A DNA stretch of 64,000 bases, taken from NCBI GenBank assembly GCA_964512675.1, contig CAZEJR010000011.1, positions 1-64,000 on the forward strand, written 5' to 3'. Both the position numbers and the translations under genes were made by a program. The notes beneath the pieces are model-generated. The model was not told the DNA's origin and did not search any database. It was given only the letters and a program-made list of their open reading frames with translations. The stretch's first letter is position 1. Each line of letters starts with the position of its first letter. Positions 26,252-33,870 of the stretch are shown here, one piece after another. This stretch comes from A07HB70 sp964512675 (GTDB lineage Archaea > Halobacteriota > Halobacteria > Halobacteriales > Haloferacaceae).

Positions 26252-26752
26252 TTACGACCTACCACCCGCATGGTCAGGAGGACCGTTCCCGTGGGGACCG
26301 CCCGCCCACGGTGGGGGGCCCTGTTCACGGTACTGATGATCATTAACGGCACGCACATCACCCTCTTCACCGTCGGCTTCGACAGTCAATGTCACCTCTT
26401 CCCCGACAAGCCCGTCAAACTCGCTGCGAATCGTTTCGGTCGTGCCATCATCATCAAAGTCGGTGTCGGCAGTCGTATTGCTTGTGTACCACTCCGGGCC
26501 AATATCGATCACCAACCCATCAAGACGATAATCTTCACCGCCTGACGATTCGAGCGTTCCGCTGACAGTCCTGATTGTTTCATTGTCTTCGGAGGCGTGG
26601 TCTTCACCGTCGTCTTCGGGTCCATCGGTCGTCTGTTGTGCTGTCACGCCGGCCTGTGTTTGCGCTATGCCACCACCCGTAGCGAGCGCCGTCACAGTTC
26701 CAAGCACGGCTATCACAGCAAATAGCGTCGTGAGTTTCGGATTCGGGACCAT
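26252..26752 (-). CDS. Secreted acidic protein with a small beta domain
   Basis: The 166-residue protein starts with a signal peptide (LTTLFAVIAVLGTVTALATG) at ATG 26752. A short acidic linker follows, then a beta domain, RTVSGTLESSGGEDYRLDG, with VIDIGPEWYT and LVGEEVTLTVEADGEE. This pattern resembles DUF5666-like OB-fold domains that occur in exported archaeal and bacterial proteins. It ends in a Gly/Pro/His-rich tail (GPPPWAGGPHGNG). Codon usage is noticeably more AT-ending than in neighbours, fitting transfer with the islet. The function is unknown, perhaps a cell-surface or cation-binding role. Confidence 0.65.
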   Translation of the reverse strand: MVPNPKLTTLFAVIAVLGTVTALATGGGIAQTQAGVTAQQTTDGPEDDGEDHASEDNETIRTVSGTLESSGGEDYRLDGLVIDIGPEWYTSNTTADTDFDDDGTTETIRSEFDGLVGEEVTLTVEADGEEGDVRAVNDHQYREQGPPPWAGGPHGNGPPDHAGGRS

Positions 26753-26935
26753 GCTGCAACCCACGCTACAATCTGTATGGATATGAACATGCCAGACGCT
26801 TACGCACGTTTTCGCATGAAAGAGTCGTATTGTCCCTTCTCCTGCTATTCACTCACCGTGACTTGCGGTTAGAAACGATAGGGATCTGTCGCCACATTCT
26901 GTAATCTGATAAAGATGCAATTGGCCGCGCTGTAG

Positions 26936-27286
26936 TTGCCTGGTATCAATGGACCACCATGGTACCAGCAGACGATTCTTATTGTCATTGGTTTGATTAT
27001 GCTGGTCATTTGCCTCACTGCAGTCGTGCTGTACCTCTGGATTAAGACACCTAATTCAGACCCACCACTTTCTGCCGGTAGTAACGATACTGCTGATGAA
27101 CTGAGCGAGTACGACCGAATCAAACAACTTTGTTCTGCGAGTGATGGGAAACTTCCGCAGCAGGAAGTAGTCAAACGAACTGACTGGAGTGAAGCGAAAG
27201 TCAGTCGGGTTATTTCACGGTTAGTCGACGAAGGACGGATAAAAAACACGAGTCGGTCGTCAAAATTTCATACAGCTCATAGATGA
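26936..27286 (+). CDS. Membrane-anchored winged-helix protein, 3' end altered by the IS
   Basis: The 116-residue product has an N-terminal span (TILIVIGLIMLVICLTAVVL), a short acidic linker and a winged-helix domain. Recognisable segments are IKQLCSASDGKLPQQEVV, TDWSEAKVSRVISRLVDEG and RIKNT. This is the common haloarchaeal membrane-tethered HTH design. The stop TGA at 27284-27286 is formed by the first three bases of the insertion sequence. The frame would otherwise continue across the joint at 28232 (GCAATACGATCC), so the original C-terminus is lost or changed. The start is TTG 26936, directly after a stop; ATG 26999 lies too far inside the span. Confidence 0.6.
   Translation: MPGINGPPWYQQTILIVIGLIMLVICLTAVVLYLWIKTPNSDPPLSAGSNDTADELSEYDRIKQLCSASDGKLPQQEVVKRTDWSEAKVSRVISRLVDEGRIKNTSRSSKFHTAHR
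27279..27283. repeat. Left target-site direct repeat ATAGA of the IS
   Basis: ATAGA directly precedes the left inverted repeat and is repeated at 28232-28236 right after the other end. Confidence 0.6.
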
Positions 27287-27341
27287 TATGGAAGATAGCG
27301 ATTGACACTGCTCTCTCAACAAATACAGTTCGGGAGCGAAG

Positions 27342-28109
27342 TCATAGTGTCTCAGATAACTTCTTGAGATTACTGAGGGCAAACGAGAAGATAATCTCAC
27401 GGAACTGGCGGTACCAGAACCGCGAACGCAGGGCGGAGTCCTGCGTTCGCTTGACTGTCGAGTAGGACGTTTCTGCCATCCATCGCTGCGTGTAGCCCTT
27501 CGCTCGGATAAGCGCGTTATTCGCGGTTGCCTTCGCTGTTGAACCGCGGTAGTGAACGAGGTACTCGATATCATCTGCGGCGATCTCGTACTCAGTGTGC
27601 CAGTCTTGGAGACTATTGTCAGCGGCCACAGCCAGCAGGTCGTCCGCGTTCCGGCGGACGACCCGCGGGCCAGCCTTCGTATCGTGTTCACGCTCGATAC
27701 AGCAGTGTCCATCCACCACTGCCAACGATTCTGTATCGGTCAGCGTCGTCGTTTTGACTGTCTTGATGCTTCGCCCACACCGCTGGAGGTAGTGTTGTGA
27801 GGCTTGATTTCGTTCAAAGAACGTGCTGTCCAGTGCGACGCGGCCAGACTGCGGGTTTTGTTGCGCTGAAACGCGCAGCAACGCCCGCCAGACATACATC
27901 GCGTAGCGGTCGAACGAGTGGTAGAACGTGGTTGGATCAGGCGGCGCATCCGGGTGAACGCCGAGGTGGTCGCAGACCGCCGGCATGAGGCTCAGCCGGT
28001 CAACGAGTTCGGCGTAGCTGTGTCCCTCTTCCTTGCGAATACAGTGAGCGACGATGTGGGCCTCGCGGGCAAGCCCGACTCGGGCGGGCTTGCCCGCTCG
28101 CTTCCCCAA
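27342..28109 (-). CDS. IS5-like DDE transposase, apparently broken at its 5' end
   Basis: The 255-residue frame holds VALDSTFFERNQASQHYL (first catalytic Asp), GPRVVRRNADDLLAVAADN (region of the second Asp, normally ADKGY) and QRWMAETSYSTVKRT (catalytic Glu). The C-terminus REIIFSFALSNLKKL is typical. Coding sequence clearly extends upstream in frame (TRVALLDLVETALRVAKRA). However, the only nearby ATG, within the right end of the element near 28213, meets an in-frame TAA after four codons (MITP stop). No good start lies between that stop and the TTG at 28109. The transposase is probably inactive or truncated. Confidence 0.7.
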   Translation of the reverse strand: MGKRAGKPARVGLAREAHIVAHCIRKEEGHSYAELVDRLSLMPAVCDHLGVHPDAPPDPTTFYHSFDRYAMYVWRALLRVSAQQNPQSGRVALDSTFFERNQASQHYLQRCGRSIKTVKTTTLTDTESLAVVDGHCCIEREHDTKAGPRVVRRNADDLLAVAADNSLQDWHTEYEIAADDIEYLVHYRGSTAKATANNALIRAKGYTQRWMAETSYSTVKRTQDSALRSRFWYRQFREIIFSFALSNLKKLSETL

Positions 28110-28213
28110 CGCTCGTTTGGCTACACGGAGTGCTGTCTCAACGAGGTCGAGTAACGCGACTCGCGTAATCGTCGTCTCGAAGTTAGTTTCTAACCGTTAC
28201 GGAGTAATCATGC

Positions 28214-28231
28214 CGCTGTCTTCCATCTTCA
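28214..28231. repeat. Right terminal inverted repeat of the IS
   Basis: CGCTGTCTTCCATCTTCA reads inward as TGAAGATGGAAGACAGCG. It matches the left end, TGATATGGAAGATAGCG, at all but three positions including one gap. Confidence 0.65.
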
Positions 28232-28372
28232 ATAGAGCAATACGATCCGGTCTGTACATCGGTGAGCGGCGCCGCCGCCGTTCCGGGGCCGCGACGATCC
28301 GTGCCGACGCCTCGGGAGACGAGGGGCGACTGTACGGGTCGTGTGCCGGCAGCGTGGGACCGCTGACCGCGC

Positions 28373-28714
28373 TCAGAGCCCGCGAGACACGCTCACGGCG
28401 CCGTTGCCGACCTCGACGAGCGCGGTCTGGTCGGGCCGGTCGCCGAGCGTCCCGTCGACGGCGTCGTTCGCGCCGCTCGCGAGGCGTGCGGTGACCCGCG
28501 TCGCCCCGCGCGGCGCGACGTCGGCTGGACACCGGATCTCGCCGGGCCCGAGCCGGTGGGTCTCTGTCGTCGTCCCGCCCGTCTCGGCGGCCCTCACCTC
28601 GACGGTCACGCGGTACGCGCGACCGTGGTCGTAGTTCCGGAGGACGAGTTCGCTACACCGGGCGTCCGGACGGTCGGAGAGCCGGTCCGATCGCCCGGTC
28701 GTCACGCCGCGCAC
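28373..28714 (-). CDS. Small beta-rich protein of unknown function
   Basis: The 113-residue protein has alternating hydrophobic strands (RCSELVLRNYDHGRAYRV, TETHRLGPGEIRCP, ATRVTARLA, QTALVEVGNGAVSVS). This pattern suggests a small Ig-like domain as seen in haloarchaeal cell-envelope or CARDB-like proteins, but no signal peptide is visible. The GTG start at 28714 lies 3 nt after the stop of the preceding two-span protein, so it is the last gene of a three-gene operon. Unrecognised family. Confidence 0.6.
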   Translation of the reverse strand: MRGVTTGRSDRLSDRPDARCSELVLRNYDHGRAYRVTVEVRAAETGGTTTETHRLGPGEIRCPADVAPRGATRVTARLASGANDAVDGTLGDRPDQTALVEVGNGAVSVSRGL

Positions 28715-28717
28715 GGC

Positions 28718-28933
28718 TCACCGCCTCCCGTCGACGTCGGTGACGAGCGTCGCGAGCACGAGCGCCCCGAGGACGGCGAGGACAGCCGCCGGGACGACCG
28801 CGCCGGCGAGGAACGTCCCGCCAGCCGCGCCGAGGACACCACACCCGAGCGCCACGGGATAGGTCGTGTCGGACGCGGCGGTGGCGTTACGCTCTGCCGG
28901 CTCGCCGCGGCGACTGCGGATGCCCACGGTCAC
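28718..28933 (-). CDS. Two-span membrane protein, middle gene of a small operon
   Basis: The 71-residue product has a hydrophilic head and two spans (YPVALGCGVLGAAGGTFLAG and AAVLAVLGALVLATLVTDV) with a short charged end. Its GTG start overlaps the stop codon of the upstream zinc protein (GTGA), indicating translational coupling. Function unknown. Confidence 0.6.
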   Translation of the reverse strand: MTVGIRSRRGEPAERNATAASDTTYPVALGCGVLGAAGGTFLAGAVVPAAVLAVLGALVLATLVTDVDGRR

Positions 28934-29103
28934 CCACCCCCACCCGCGACGCCGCTGCCGATCGCCGCGCCACAGCCGGTACACGCGACCACGTAGAATC
29001 GCTTCGAGGACCGAAAGACTCCGGCGATCTTCGCGTCCAAGTCGGCGAACTCCACGTCCGATTCCGTTTCGATCGTCGTGTCACACTCGGGGCAGTGGAC
29101 CAT
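28930..29103 (-). CDS. 57-residue double CxxC zinc protein
   Basis: MVHCPECDTTIETESDVEF starts a small protein with a CPEC knuckle near residue 4 and a second, ACTGCGAAIG, near residue 46. They are separated by an acidic, aromatic middle. The four cysteines likely bind Zn2+. ATG 29103 was preferred to a longer basic frame. The stop overlaps the start of the following membrane protein gene, so three small genes are coupled. Confidence 0.65.
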   Translation of the reverse strand: MVHCPECDTTIETESDVEFADLDAKIAGVFRSSKRFYVVACTGCGAAIGSGVAGGGG

Positions 29104-29440
29104 CCGTACCACGACGATCACACGGCGGTCGTGAAAGCGCGCCGAACACTCAAACAGCCGTTGTAGCGTGTCCGACACTCACACACAGCCGGTCGTGCCG
29201 GCAGTTCGCCCGCGGCTCCGGCGCGTCCGTAGAGCCGTGGTTTCGCCCCGGCGCCGGCTGCCGTGGTGTACAGACGCCCGGCGTTTAGACGGCGGCCAGT
29301 CGCGCACCCCTCTTACCTTCGCCGAGGCCGTCGTCCGTCGCGTGGGCTCACAGACTGACCCCGGACGCCCTCCGCCCGTCGTCGGTTCGCCGGTGTCGAC
29401 CGACAGCCCGGCCCGCGCCGGAGTCCGGCACGTCCCGACC
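29104..29440. other. Spacer between divergent small genes
   Basis: This 337-nt stretch lies upstream of both the minus-strand zinc-protein operon and a plus-strand small gene, so it must hold their promoters. No clear TATA box stands out. I saw no coding remnant. Confidence 0.4.
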
Positions 29441-29644
29441 GTGAGCGACGACGACCGGCTCCGTGAGGCGATCTGTGAGTGTATCGCCCCCGGCGGCCTC
29501 GCGCTCGTGACCGTCGTCGACCGGCGCGTCCGCGCCGAGGTGGAGGCGATTGTCGCCGCCGGCGTCCTCGAGCGCCACCCCGCCGCCGACCACGTCGACC
29601 GCGTCGTCGACACGCCGCGGCGCTCCCGCGTCTCGCGGGACTGA
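29441..29644 (+). CDS. 67-residue acidic protein, unknown
   Basis: From GTG 29441 the product begins VSDDDRLREAICECIAPGG and continues with ALVTVVDRRVRAEVEAIV and AADHVDRVVD. It has the acidic bias of real haloarchaeal genes, whereas the longer upstream frame does not. There are two closely spaced cysteines (CEC). No family recognised. Confidence 0.5.
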   Translation: MSDDDRLREAICECIAPGGLALVTVVDRRVRAEVEAIVAAGVLERHPAADHVDRVVDTPRRSRVSRD

Positions 29645-29707
29645 CCGGCGACGGCATCGTCGGGGAGCGCGTGCCACGTCGCCGCCCCGGTGCGGGTTCG
29701 GTCTCCG

Positions 29708-30073
29708 TCAGGAGACGTCCGGCGCGCGGTCGTCGGGTCGCCCCGGGAGTTCGACCTCGAGTTCGAGTTCGGCGTCGCCGACGCCCTCGTAGTCGACCTC
29801 AAGTTCGACCGGTTCGCCGAAGGTAAACGGGAGCGTCCACTCGCCGTCGGGGTCCGTGACGGTCAGCTCCTCGCCGTCGCGCAGCCGTTCGCCGACGGCG
29901 ACGAGGAACTCGCCGGCCTGCGCCGCCGAGAGACGGTACTCCCGCTCGAACTCCCGCCCCGGCCGGATCGTCGTCGGCGCGTCGTCGCCGGTCTCCGACT
30001 CCGGCGTCGCGTCTGTCTCGCGCACCGTCTCGTCTCCGTCGCCGCGCTCGTGCTGGTGCTCGCCGTCGGACAT
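29708..30073 (-). CDS. Amphi-Trp domain protein
   Basis: The 121-residue protein has a disordered His/Asp/Glu-rich head. The amphi-Trp domain follows at about 40-110: FEREYRLSAAQAGEFLVAV, LRDGEELTVTDPDGEWTLP and VELEVDYEGVGDAELELEV. The domain is a small helix-strand module with an amphipathic strand carrying Trp, widespread in haloarchaea and some bacteria, of unknown function. ATG 30073 gives the expected acidic N-terminus. Confidence 0.8.
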   Translation of the reverse strand: MSDGEHQHERGDGDETVRETDATPESETGDDAPTTIRPGREFEREYRLSAAQAGEFLVAVGERLRDGEELTVTDPDGEWTLPFTFGEPVELEVDYEGVGDAELELEVELPGRPDDRAPDVS

Positions 30074-30159
30074 CGGTCGCCGTAGCGCCCGCGACGACGA
30101 AAGCCCGTCGGCCCAGCCACAGAAGACACTTGTCAGCTCCCCGCCACAGACCGTCCGTG

Positions 30160-30822
30160 ATGGACGTCGACGACTTCGTGACCGCGACCGAACCCGCCGC
30201 GGGCGACGCGGCGTTCCAGCTCGAACACGGCAAGCTCCTGCACGTCACTGTCGACGGCGCGGTGACGGCGAAGGCGGGGTCGATGGTGGCGTACACCGGC
30301 GACCTGACGTTCCGCGGGATCTCCTCCGCGGAGGGCGGCCTGACGGGGCTGATAAAGGAGAAGGCGACGAGCGAGGGGACGCCCGTGATGCGCGTCGAGG
30401 GGGAGGGACACCTCTACCTCGCGGACGACGCGAAGGACGTCCAGCTGCTCGACCTCGACGCGGGCGAGTCCATCTCGGTCGACGGCGCGGACGTCCTCGC
30501 GTTCGCCGACCAGGTGAGCTACGAGATATCGACGATCGACAGCCTCGCGGGGTCGTCTGCGGGCGGGCTCACGAACGTCTTTCTGGAGGGCCCCGGACAC
30601 GTCGCGATCGCCACACACGGAGAGCCGCTGGTGCTCCGCCCGCCGGTTCGGACCGACCCGGACGCGACAGTGGCGTGGAGCGGCGTCAGCCCCAGCGGTC
30701 GGGTCGACACCGGCCTCTCCGAGATACTCGGCTCCTCCTCCGGCGAGAACTACCAGCTCGAGTTCGACGGCGAGAGCGGGTTCGTCCTCGTCCAGCCGTT
30801 CGAGGAGCGGACACAGGCTTAG
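30160..30822 (+). CDS. AIM24-family protein
   Basis: This 220-residue protein is a beta-rich AIM24 (DUF124/TraT-like) family member. Characteristic blocks are FQLEHGKLLHVTVDGAVTAK, GSMVAYTGDLTFRGIS, VMRVEGEGHLYLADDAKDV and TNVFLEGPGHVAIATHG. The fold is a double beta-helix. Yeast Aim24 affects mitochondrial inner-membrane organisation, but the prokaryotic role is unknown. ATG 30160 was chosen over an upstream basic extension. It converges on the next gene with the two stop codons overlapping by 4 nt. Confidence 0.82.
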   Translation: MDVDDFVTATEPAAGDAAFQLEHGKLLHVTVDGAVTAKAGSMVAYTGDLTFRGISSAEGGLTGLIKEKATSEGTPVMRVEGEGHLYLADDAKDVQLLDLDAGESISVDGADVLAFADQVSYEISTIDSLAGSSAGGLTNVFLEGPGHVAIATHGEPLVLRPPVRTDPDATVAWSGVSPSGRVDTGLSEILGSSSGENYQLEFDGESGFVLVQPFEERTQA

Positions 30823-31310
30823 GCGACCACGTCCACGCAGGCGTCACAGACCGCCGCCGGCGGGTCGACGGTCGACGACCCGATCCGGTCGCCGTCCCCG
30901 TCGGTCCGCTGGCGCACCGTCGTCCGGCCGTCGACGACGGCGAACGGGTCGTCGATCCCGACCCGGATCGCCGCCCGCGACACCGCCGGGTCGACCGTGT
31001 CGGCGACACACCCCTGCCGAGTCGGCCCGCCGCAGCCGGGACACGGCACGCCGTCGACCGGTGGCGCGGGCGGCGCGCTCCCGACCAGGTCCGCGAACCG
31101 GTACCACCGCCCCGGTTCCGTGGCGAGAAGCGGCGGGTCGGCTGGCGCGACGAGTGCGGAGAACACCTCGCCCGCCTCGTCGCGGACCAGCACCCGGACG
31201 ACCCGCGACTCGGCGACGACGCGGCGCGTGACCGGCGTCACCTGTCGGTCGAACCGCCGTCCCACGGGCACCGTCTGTCGCGCGCCGCTGGCGGAGTCGT
31301 CGTCTGTCAC
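30819..31310 (-). CDS. Zinc-ribbon protein of unknown function
   Basis: The 163-residue protein has an N-terminal beta domain (VVRVLVRDEAGEVFSALVAP and GRWYRFADLVG) that looks like a small OB-fold. A zinc ribbon follows with CPGCGG near residue 88 and CDAC near the end. Composition is acidic. It is divergent from a glycosyltransferase and converges with the AIM24 gene. No specific family recognised; a nucleic-acid-binding role is possible but not shown. Confidence 0.6.
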   Translation of the reverse strand: MTDDDSASGARQTVPVGRRFDRQVTPVTRRVVAESRVVRVLVRDEAGEVFSALVAPADPPLLATEPGRWYRFADLVGSAPPAPPVDGVPCPGCGGPTRQGCVADTVDPAVSRAAIRVGIDDPFAVVDGRTTVRQRTDGDGDRIGSSTVDPPAAVCDACVDVVA

Positions 31311-31403
31311 CGTCCGGGCCCACTCCTGTCGCGGGACTCAACTCGACTCTAAAAATCGTTCGGGGTTTTCACGCCGAATTTGTAACTCGACCTGTCACAA
31401 CTC

Positions 31404-32468
31404 GTGTCGAGACGCCCCGAGCCGGAAGATAGAACCCCGATCCCCCCGCGCCCACTGCCGGTGCGCGTCAGCCACTACTTCGAGTGGGAGGGGCAGATAA
31501 CGGGCGGGCACGCGCAGTCTGTCCGCAACCAGCGGACGATGCTGGAGCGCCGCGGCGTCGCGTACACGACGACCCCGGACCTCTCTGCCGACCTCCTCCA
31601 CCTGAACAACATGGGACCGCGGTCGGTCTACTACGCCCGTCGGGCCCGCGACAGGGACATCCCGGTCCTCGTCCACGCCCACCAGACCGCCGAGGACTTC
31701 CGGGAGAGCTTCGCGCTCTCGAACGCCGTCGCGCCGCTTCTCCGGCCGTACCTCTCGTGGGCGTACGGCCTCGCCGACCACCTGATCTGTCCCTCGGGAC
31801 ACACGGCGCGCGTCCTCGGTGACTACTGTGACACGCCGCGAACGGTCGTCTCGAACGGGTTCGACCCTGCGAAGCTCGCGGGTCACGACGACCCGAGTCT
31901 CCGCGAGACGTACCTCGACCGGTACGACCTTGACCCGCCGGTCGTCTTCGTCGTGGGCCACGTCATCGAGCGGAAGGGGCTGCGGGCGTTCGTCGAGACG
32001 GCGCGACGGATGCCCGACACCCAGTTCGCGTGGTTCGGCTACCTCAACCCCGGCGGCGGCACCGTCGACCGGGTGCTGCGCTCGCGGACGACGACCCGAC
32101 TCGTTCGCGGGGCGCCCGACAACTGCAGGTTCACGGGCTACGTCGACGAGGTCGCGGGCGCGTTCGCGGCGGGTGACGTCTTCTTCTTTCCCACGAAAAA
32201 CGAGAACGAGGGGATGGCGCTCCTCGAGGCGACGGCGACGGGCGCGCCGCCGGTGGTGCGCGACATCGAGACGTTCGGGTGGCTAGACGGCGGCGAGACG
32301 GCGCTGAAGGCGGCTGACGTCCCCGGCTTCGTCGACGCGCTCCGGACGCTCCTCGACGACCCGACCCGTCGCGCCGCCGTGGGCCGGGCCGCGGCCCGTG
32401 CGAGCGAGCCGTACGAACTCGACGCGGTTGCCGACGACCTCGTCGCCGTCTACGACCGGCTGGTCTGA
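31404..32468 (+). CDS. GT4-family glycosyltransferase
   Basis: This 354-residue GT-B protein has an N-terminal acceptor half (GGHAQSVRNQRTMLERRG, PVLVHAHQTAEDF, DHLICPSGHTARVL). The C-terminal donor half has VVFVVGHVIERKGLRAFV and the E-x7-E signature in ENEGMALLEATATGAPP (first Glu near residue 270). The family transfers sugars from nucleotide donors to lipids, glycoproteins or polysaccharides, and close haloarchaeal relatives act on glycolipids. GTG 31404 is used here. GTG 31461 (MRVSHYFEWE) would start exactly at the fold and is equally plausible. The TTTGTAA region (about 31379) would suit either. Product unknown. Confidence 0.85.
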   Translation: MSRRPEPEDRTPIPPRPLPVRVSHYFEWEGQITGGHAQSVRNQRTMLERRGVAYTTTPDLSADLLHLNNMGPRSVYYARRARDRDIPVLVHAHQTAEDFRESFALSNAVAPLLRPYLSWAYGLADHLICPSGHTARVLGDYCDTPRTVVSNGFDPAKLAGHDDPSLRETYLDRYDLDPPVVFVVGHVIERKGLRAFVETARRMPDTQFAWFGYLNPGGGTVDRVLRSRTTTRLVRGAPDNCRFTGYVDEVAGAFAAGDVFFFPTKNENEGMALLEATATGAPPVVRDIETFGWLDGGETALKAADVPGFVDALRTLLDDPTRRAAVGRAAARASEPYELDAVADDLVAVYDRLV

Positions 32469-32488
32469 ACGGGCGGTCCGGCCCGTCG

Positions 32489-32968
32489 TCAGCGGAGCAG
32501 CGCGCCCGCCACCACCACCGTCGCCGCCACCGTCAGGAGCGCCGAGAGCGCGCCCGCAAACCGTGGCGTCGGCCCGCGGGCGTCGAGCCGTCCCGCCGCC
32601 CGGACGGCGTCGGGGTCGAGAAACACCGACAGGTCGCCGGTGCTCGGCGCCGCCCAGACGGCGGCCGCGGCGGTCAGCGAGAGCGCGAGGACACCGTCGG
32701 GCGACGGTCCGAGACCGACCGCGACGGCGACGAGCGGCCAGACGAGCGTCGGCGCGACGGCGGCCAGCCGCAGTGCCACGCGCGGCACCGCGGGGTCGAT
32801 CCCGCCGCCCAGTCGCGCGATCGGGACGCCGCGCGTCTCGTCCGACGGCGGCGCGAGGTCGATCCGGAGCCCGTCGCCCCACCGCACGAGCGTCAGGTAG
32901 TGGACGAGTTCGTGCGGAACGAGCGCGAGCGCGAGGGCGACCCGCGCGACACGACCGACCGTGGACAC
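32489..32968 (-). CDS. Membrane protein with HExxH motif (DUF3267-like putative metalloprotease)
   Basis: The 159-residue protein has PHELVHYLTLVRWGD near residue 18-32, a zinc-protease HExxH motif (H19, E20, H23) in the first hydrophobic helix. Two or three further spans follow (VALRLAAVAPTLVWPLVAV, LALSLTAAAAVWAAP, ALLTVAATVVVAGAL). The segment STGDLSVFLDPDAV supplies a possible third ligand Asp. This matches small M50/DUF3267-like integral membrane proteases. Substrate unknown. It converges on the glycosyltransferase with a 20-nt gap. Confidence 0.65.
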   Translation of the reverse strand: MSTVGRVARVALALALVPHELVHYLTLVRWGDGLRIDLAPPSDETRGVPIARLGGGIDPAVPRVALRLAAVAPTLVWPLVAVAVGLGPSPDGVLALSLTAAAAVWAAPSTGDLSVFLDPDAVRAAGRLDARGPTPRFAGALSALLTVAATVVVAGALLR

Positions 32969-33058
32969 GGCTGACCGACGGGCGCGACGGACAAGAGTCG
33001 TGTGCGGACCCGGGTGTTACCGCCGCGGCACCCGTAGCGGCGACGTGATAGAGTCGGC

Positions 33059-33298
33059 GCGACGGGCACGCAGGACGGTGCGGTCGCTGACACGCCCCTC
33101 GCGGACGACGTCGCGGTCCACGCGCTGACGCGGGATCCGGAGAGCGAGGCGGCGCGTCACCTGGCGGCCCGGGGCGCGACCGTCGTCGAGGGGCGCCTGA
33201 CCGACCACGGCGCGCTCGTCGAGACGACGACGGACTCGACGGTGCGTTCGTCGTCACCGACCGCTGGGAACACGGCTACGACGTGGAGGTCGACCGGT
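33059..33298 (+). pseudogene. NmrA-type NAD(P)-binding protein remnant
   Basis: One frame reads ATGTQDGAVADTPLADDVAV, HALTRDPESEAARHLAARG and ATVVEGRLTDHGALVETT. This is the N-terminal Rossmann half of haloarchaeal NmrA-like proteins, missing the first strand. After a frameshift near 33230 a second frame continues DGAFVVTDRWEHGYDVEVD, the next family segment (FVVTDFWEHG). The sequence then stops at the msrB promoter, so the C-terminal two-thirds is gone. A deletion at each end plus a frameshift mark it as dead. The original would bind NADP(H). Confidence 0.65.
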
Positions 33299-33307
33299 CC
33301 CTCCCCC

Positions 33308-33316
33308 CGATTTATA
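33308..33316 (+). promoter_or_regulatory. TATA box of msrB
   Basis: CGATTTATACC in GC-rich surroundings, about 24-32 nt before the GTG start, is a textbook leaderless haloarchaeal promoter. Confidence 0.6.
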
Positions 33317-33339
33317 CCCGCCGCGCTCCGACGTGGCCC

Positions 33340-33750
33340 GTGAGCGACGACGGACGGCGCCACCCGGGGTCCGCCTGGCGCGACCGGCTCTCGCCGGCGG
33401 CGTACCGCGTCCTGCGCGACGGCGGGACGGAGCCGCCGGGTGCCTCGGACCTCCTCGCCGTCTCCGACCCCGGGACCTACCGGTGTGCCGGCTGCGACTG
33501 CCCGCTGTTCGACGGCGCGGACAAGTTCGCCTCTGGAACGGGGTGGCCGAGCTTCACTGCGCCGCGGAGCGACGCGGTCCGCGAGCGGCCCGACAGCGGG
33601 CTGACCGAGGTGCGCTGTGCGGGCTGTGACGGCCACCTCGGACACGTCTTCGGCGACGGCCCCGAGCCGACGGGGCTGCGCTACTGCATCAACGGCGCCG
33701 CGCTCCGGTTCGACCCGGACGGGCAACGCGCGCCGGGCGACGACTTATGA
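33340..33750 (+). CDS. msrB: Peptide-methionine (R)-S-oxide reductase MsrB
   Basis: This 136-residue MsrB repairs R-methionine sulfoxide in proteins, using thioredoxin-type reductant. Zinc cysteines are at C49/C52 (CAGC) and C93/C96 (CAGC). Signature blocks are FASGTGWPSFTAP, GHLGHVFGDGP and the catalytic RYCIN with C116. No resolving Cys is obvious, so turnover may use an external thiol. GTG 33340 fits the strong TATA box 24-32 nt upstream. It is preceded by an NmrA remnant, whose decay ends at this promoter. Confidence 0.93.
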   Translation: MSDDGRRHPGSAWRDRLSPAAYRVLRDGGTEPPGASDLLAVSDPGTYRCAGCDCPLFDGADKFASGTGWPSFTAPRSDAVRERPDSGLTEVRCAGCDGHLGHVFGDGPEPTGLRYCINGAALRFDPDGQRAPGDDL

Positions 33751-33870
33751 CTCGGTCGCGCCAGGTTCGTCCGTGCGTCTCACCCTTCGACGCCGTCCCC
33801 ACGTACCGCGTGGTGCCGCCGTGACTGCGGTCGCTCTGTTCGCTGCTCGCGGCTCGCCGGAGGTGTCGCC

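Larger units (their letters stand above)
27284..28231 (-). mobile_element. IS5-like insertion sequence, about 948 bp
   Basis: The ends are imperfect inverted repeats. The left reads TGATATGGAAGATAGCG (27284-27300) and the right, read inward, TGAAGATGGAAGACAGCG. The element is flanked by the 5-bp direct repeat ATAGA, indicating insertion by transposition. One transposase gene on the minus strand fills most of it. The insertion site is the end of the winged-helix gene. The family (IS5-type DDE) is inferred from the transposase; I cannot assign the exact ISH name. Confidence 0.75.
26040..28235. other. AT-rich islet, probably horizontally acquired
   Basis: Base composition changes abruptly after the DUF7847-like gene, with TA-rich words (TACAATATG, AACTATCC, TATTGTC) and A/T-ending codons. 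It reverts to the typical GC-rich sequence just past the right end of the insertion sequence. The islet holds a secreted protein, a membrane-anchored winged-helix protein and an IS5-like element. Two similar motifs, GAAAGTACAATACGG near 26079 and GGAAATACAATATGT near 26136, sit at its left side. Confidence 0.65.
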
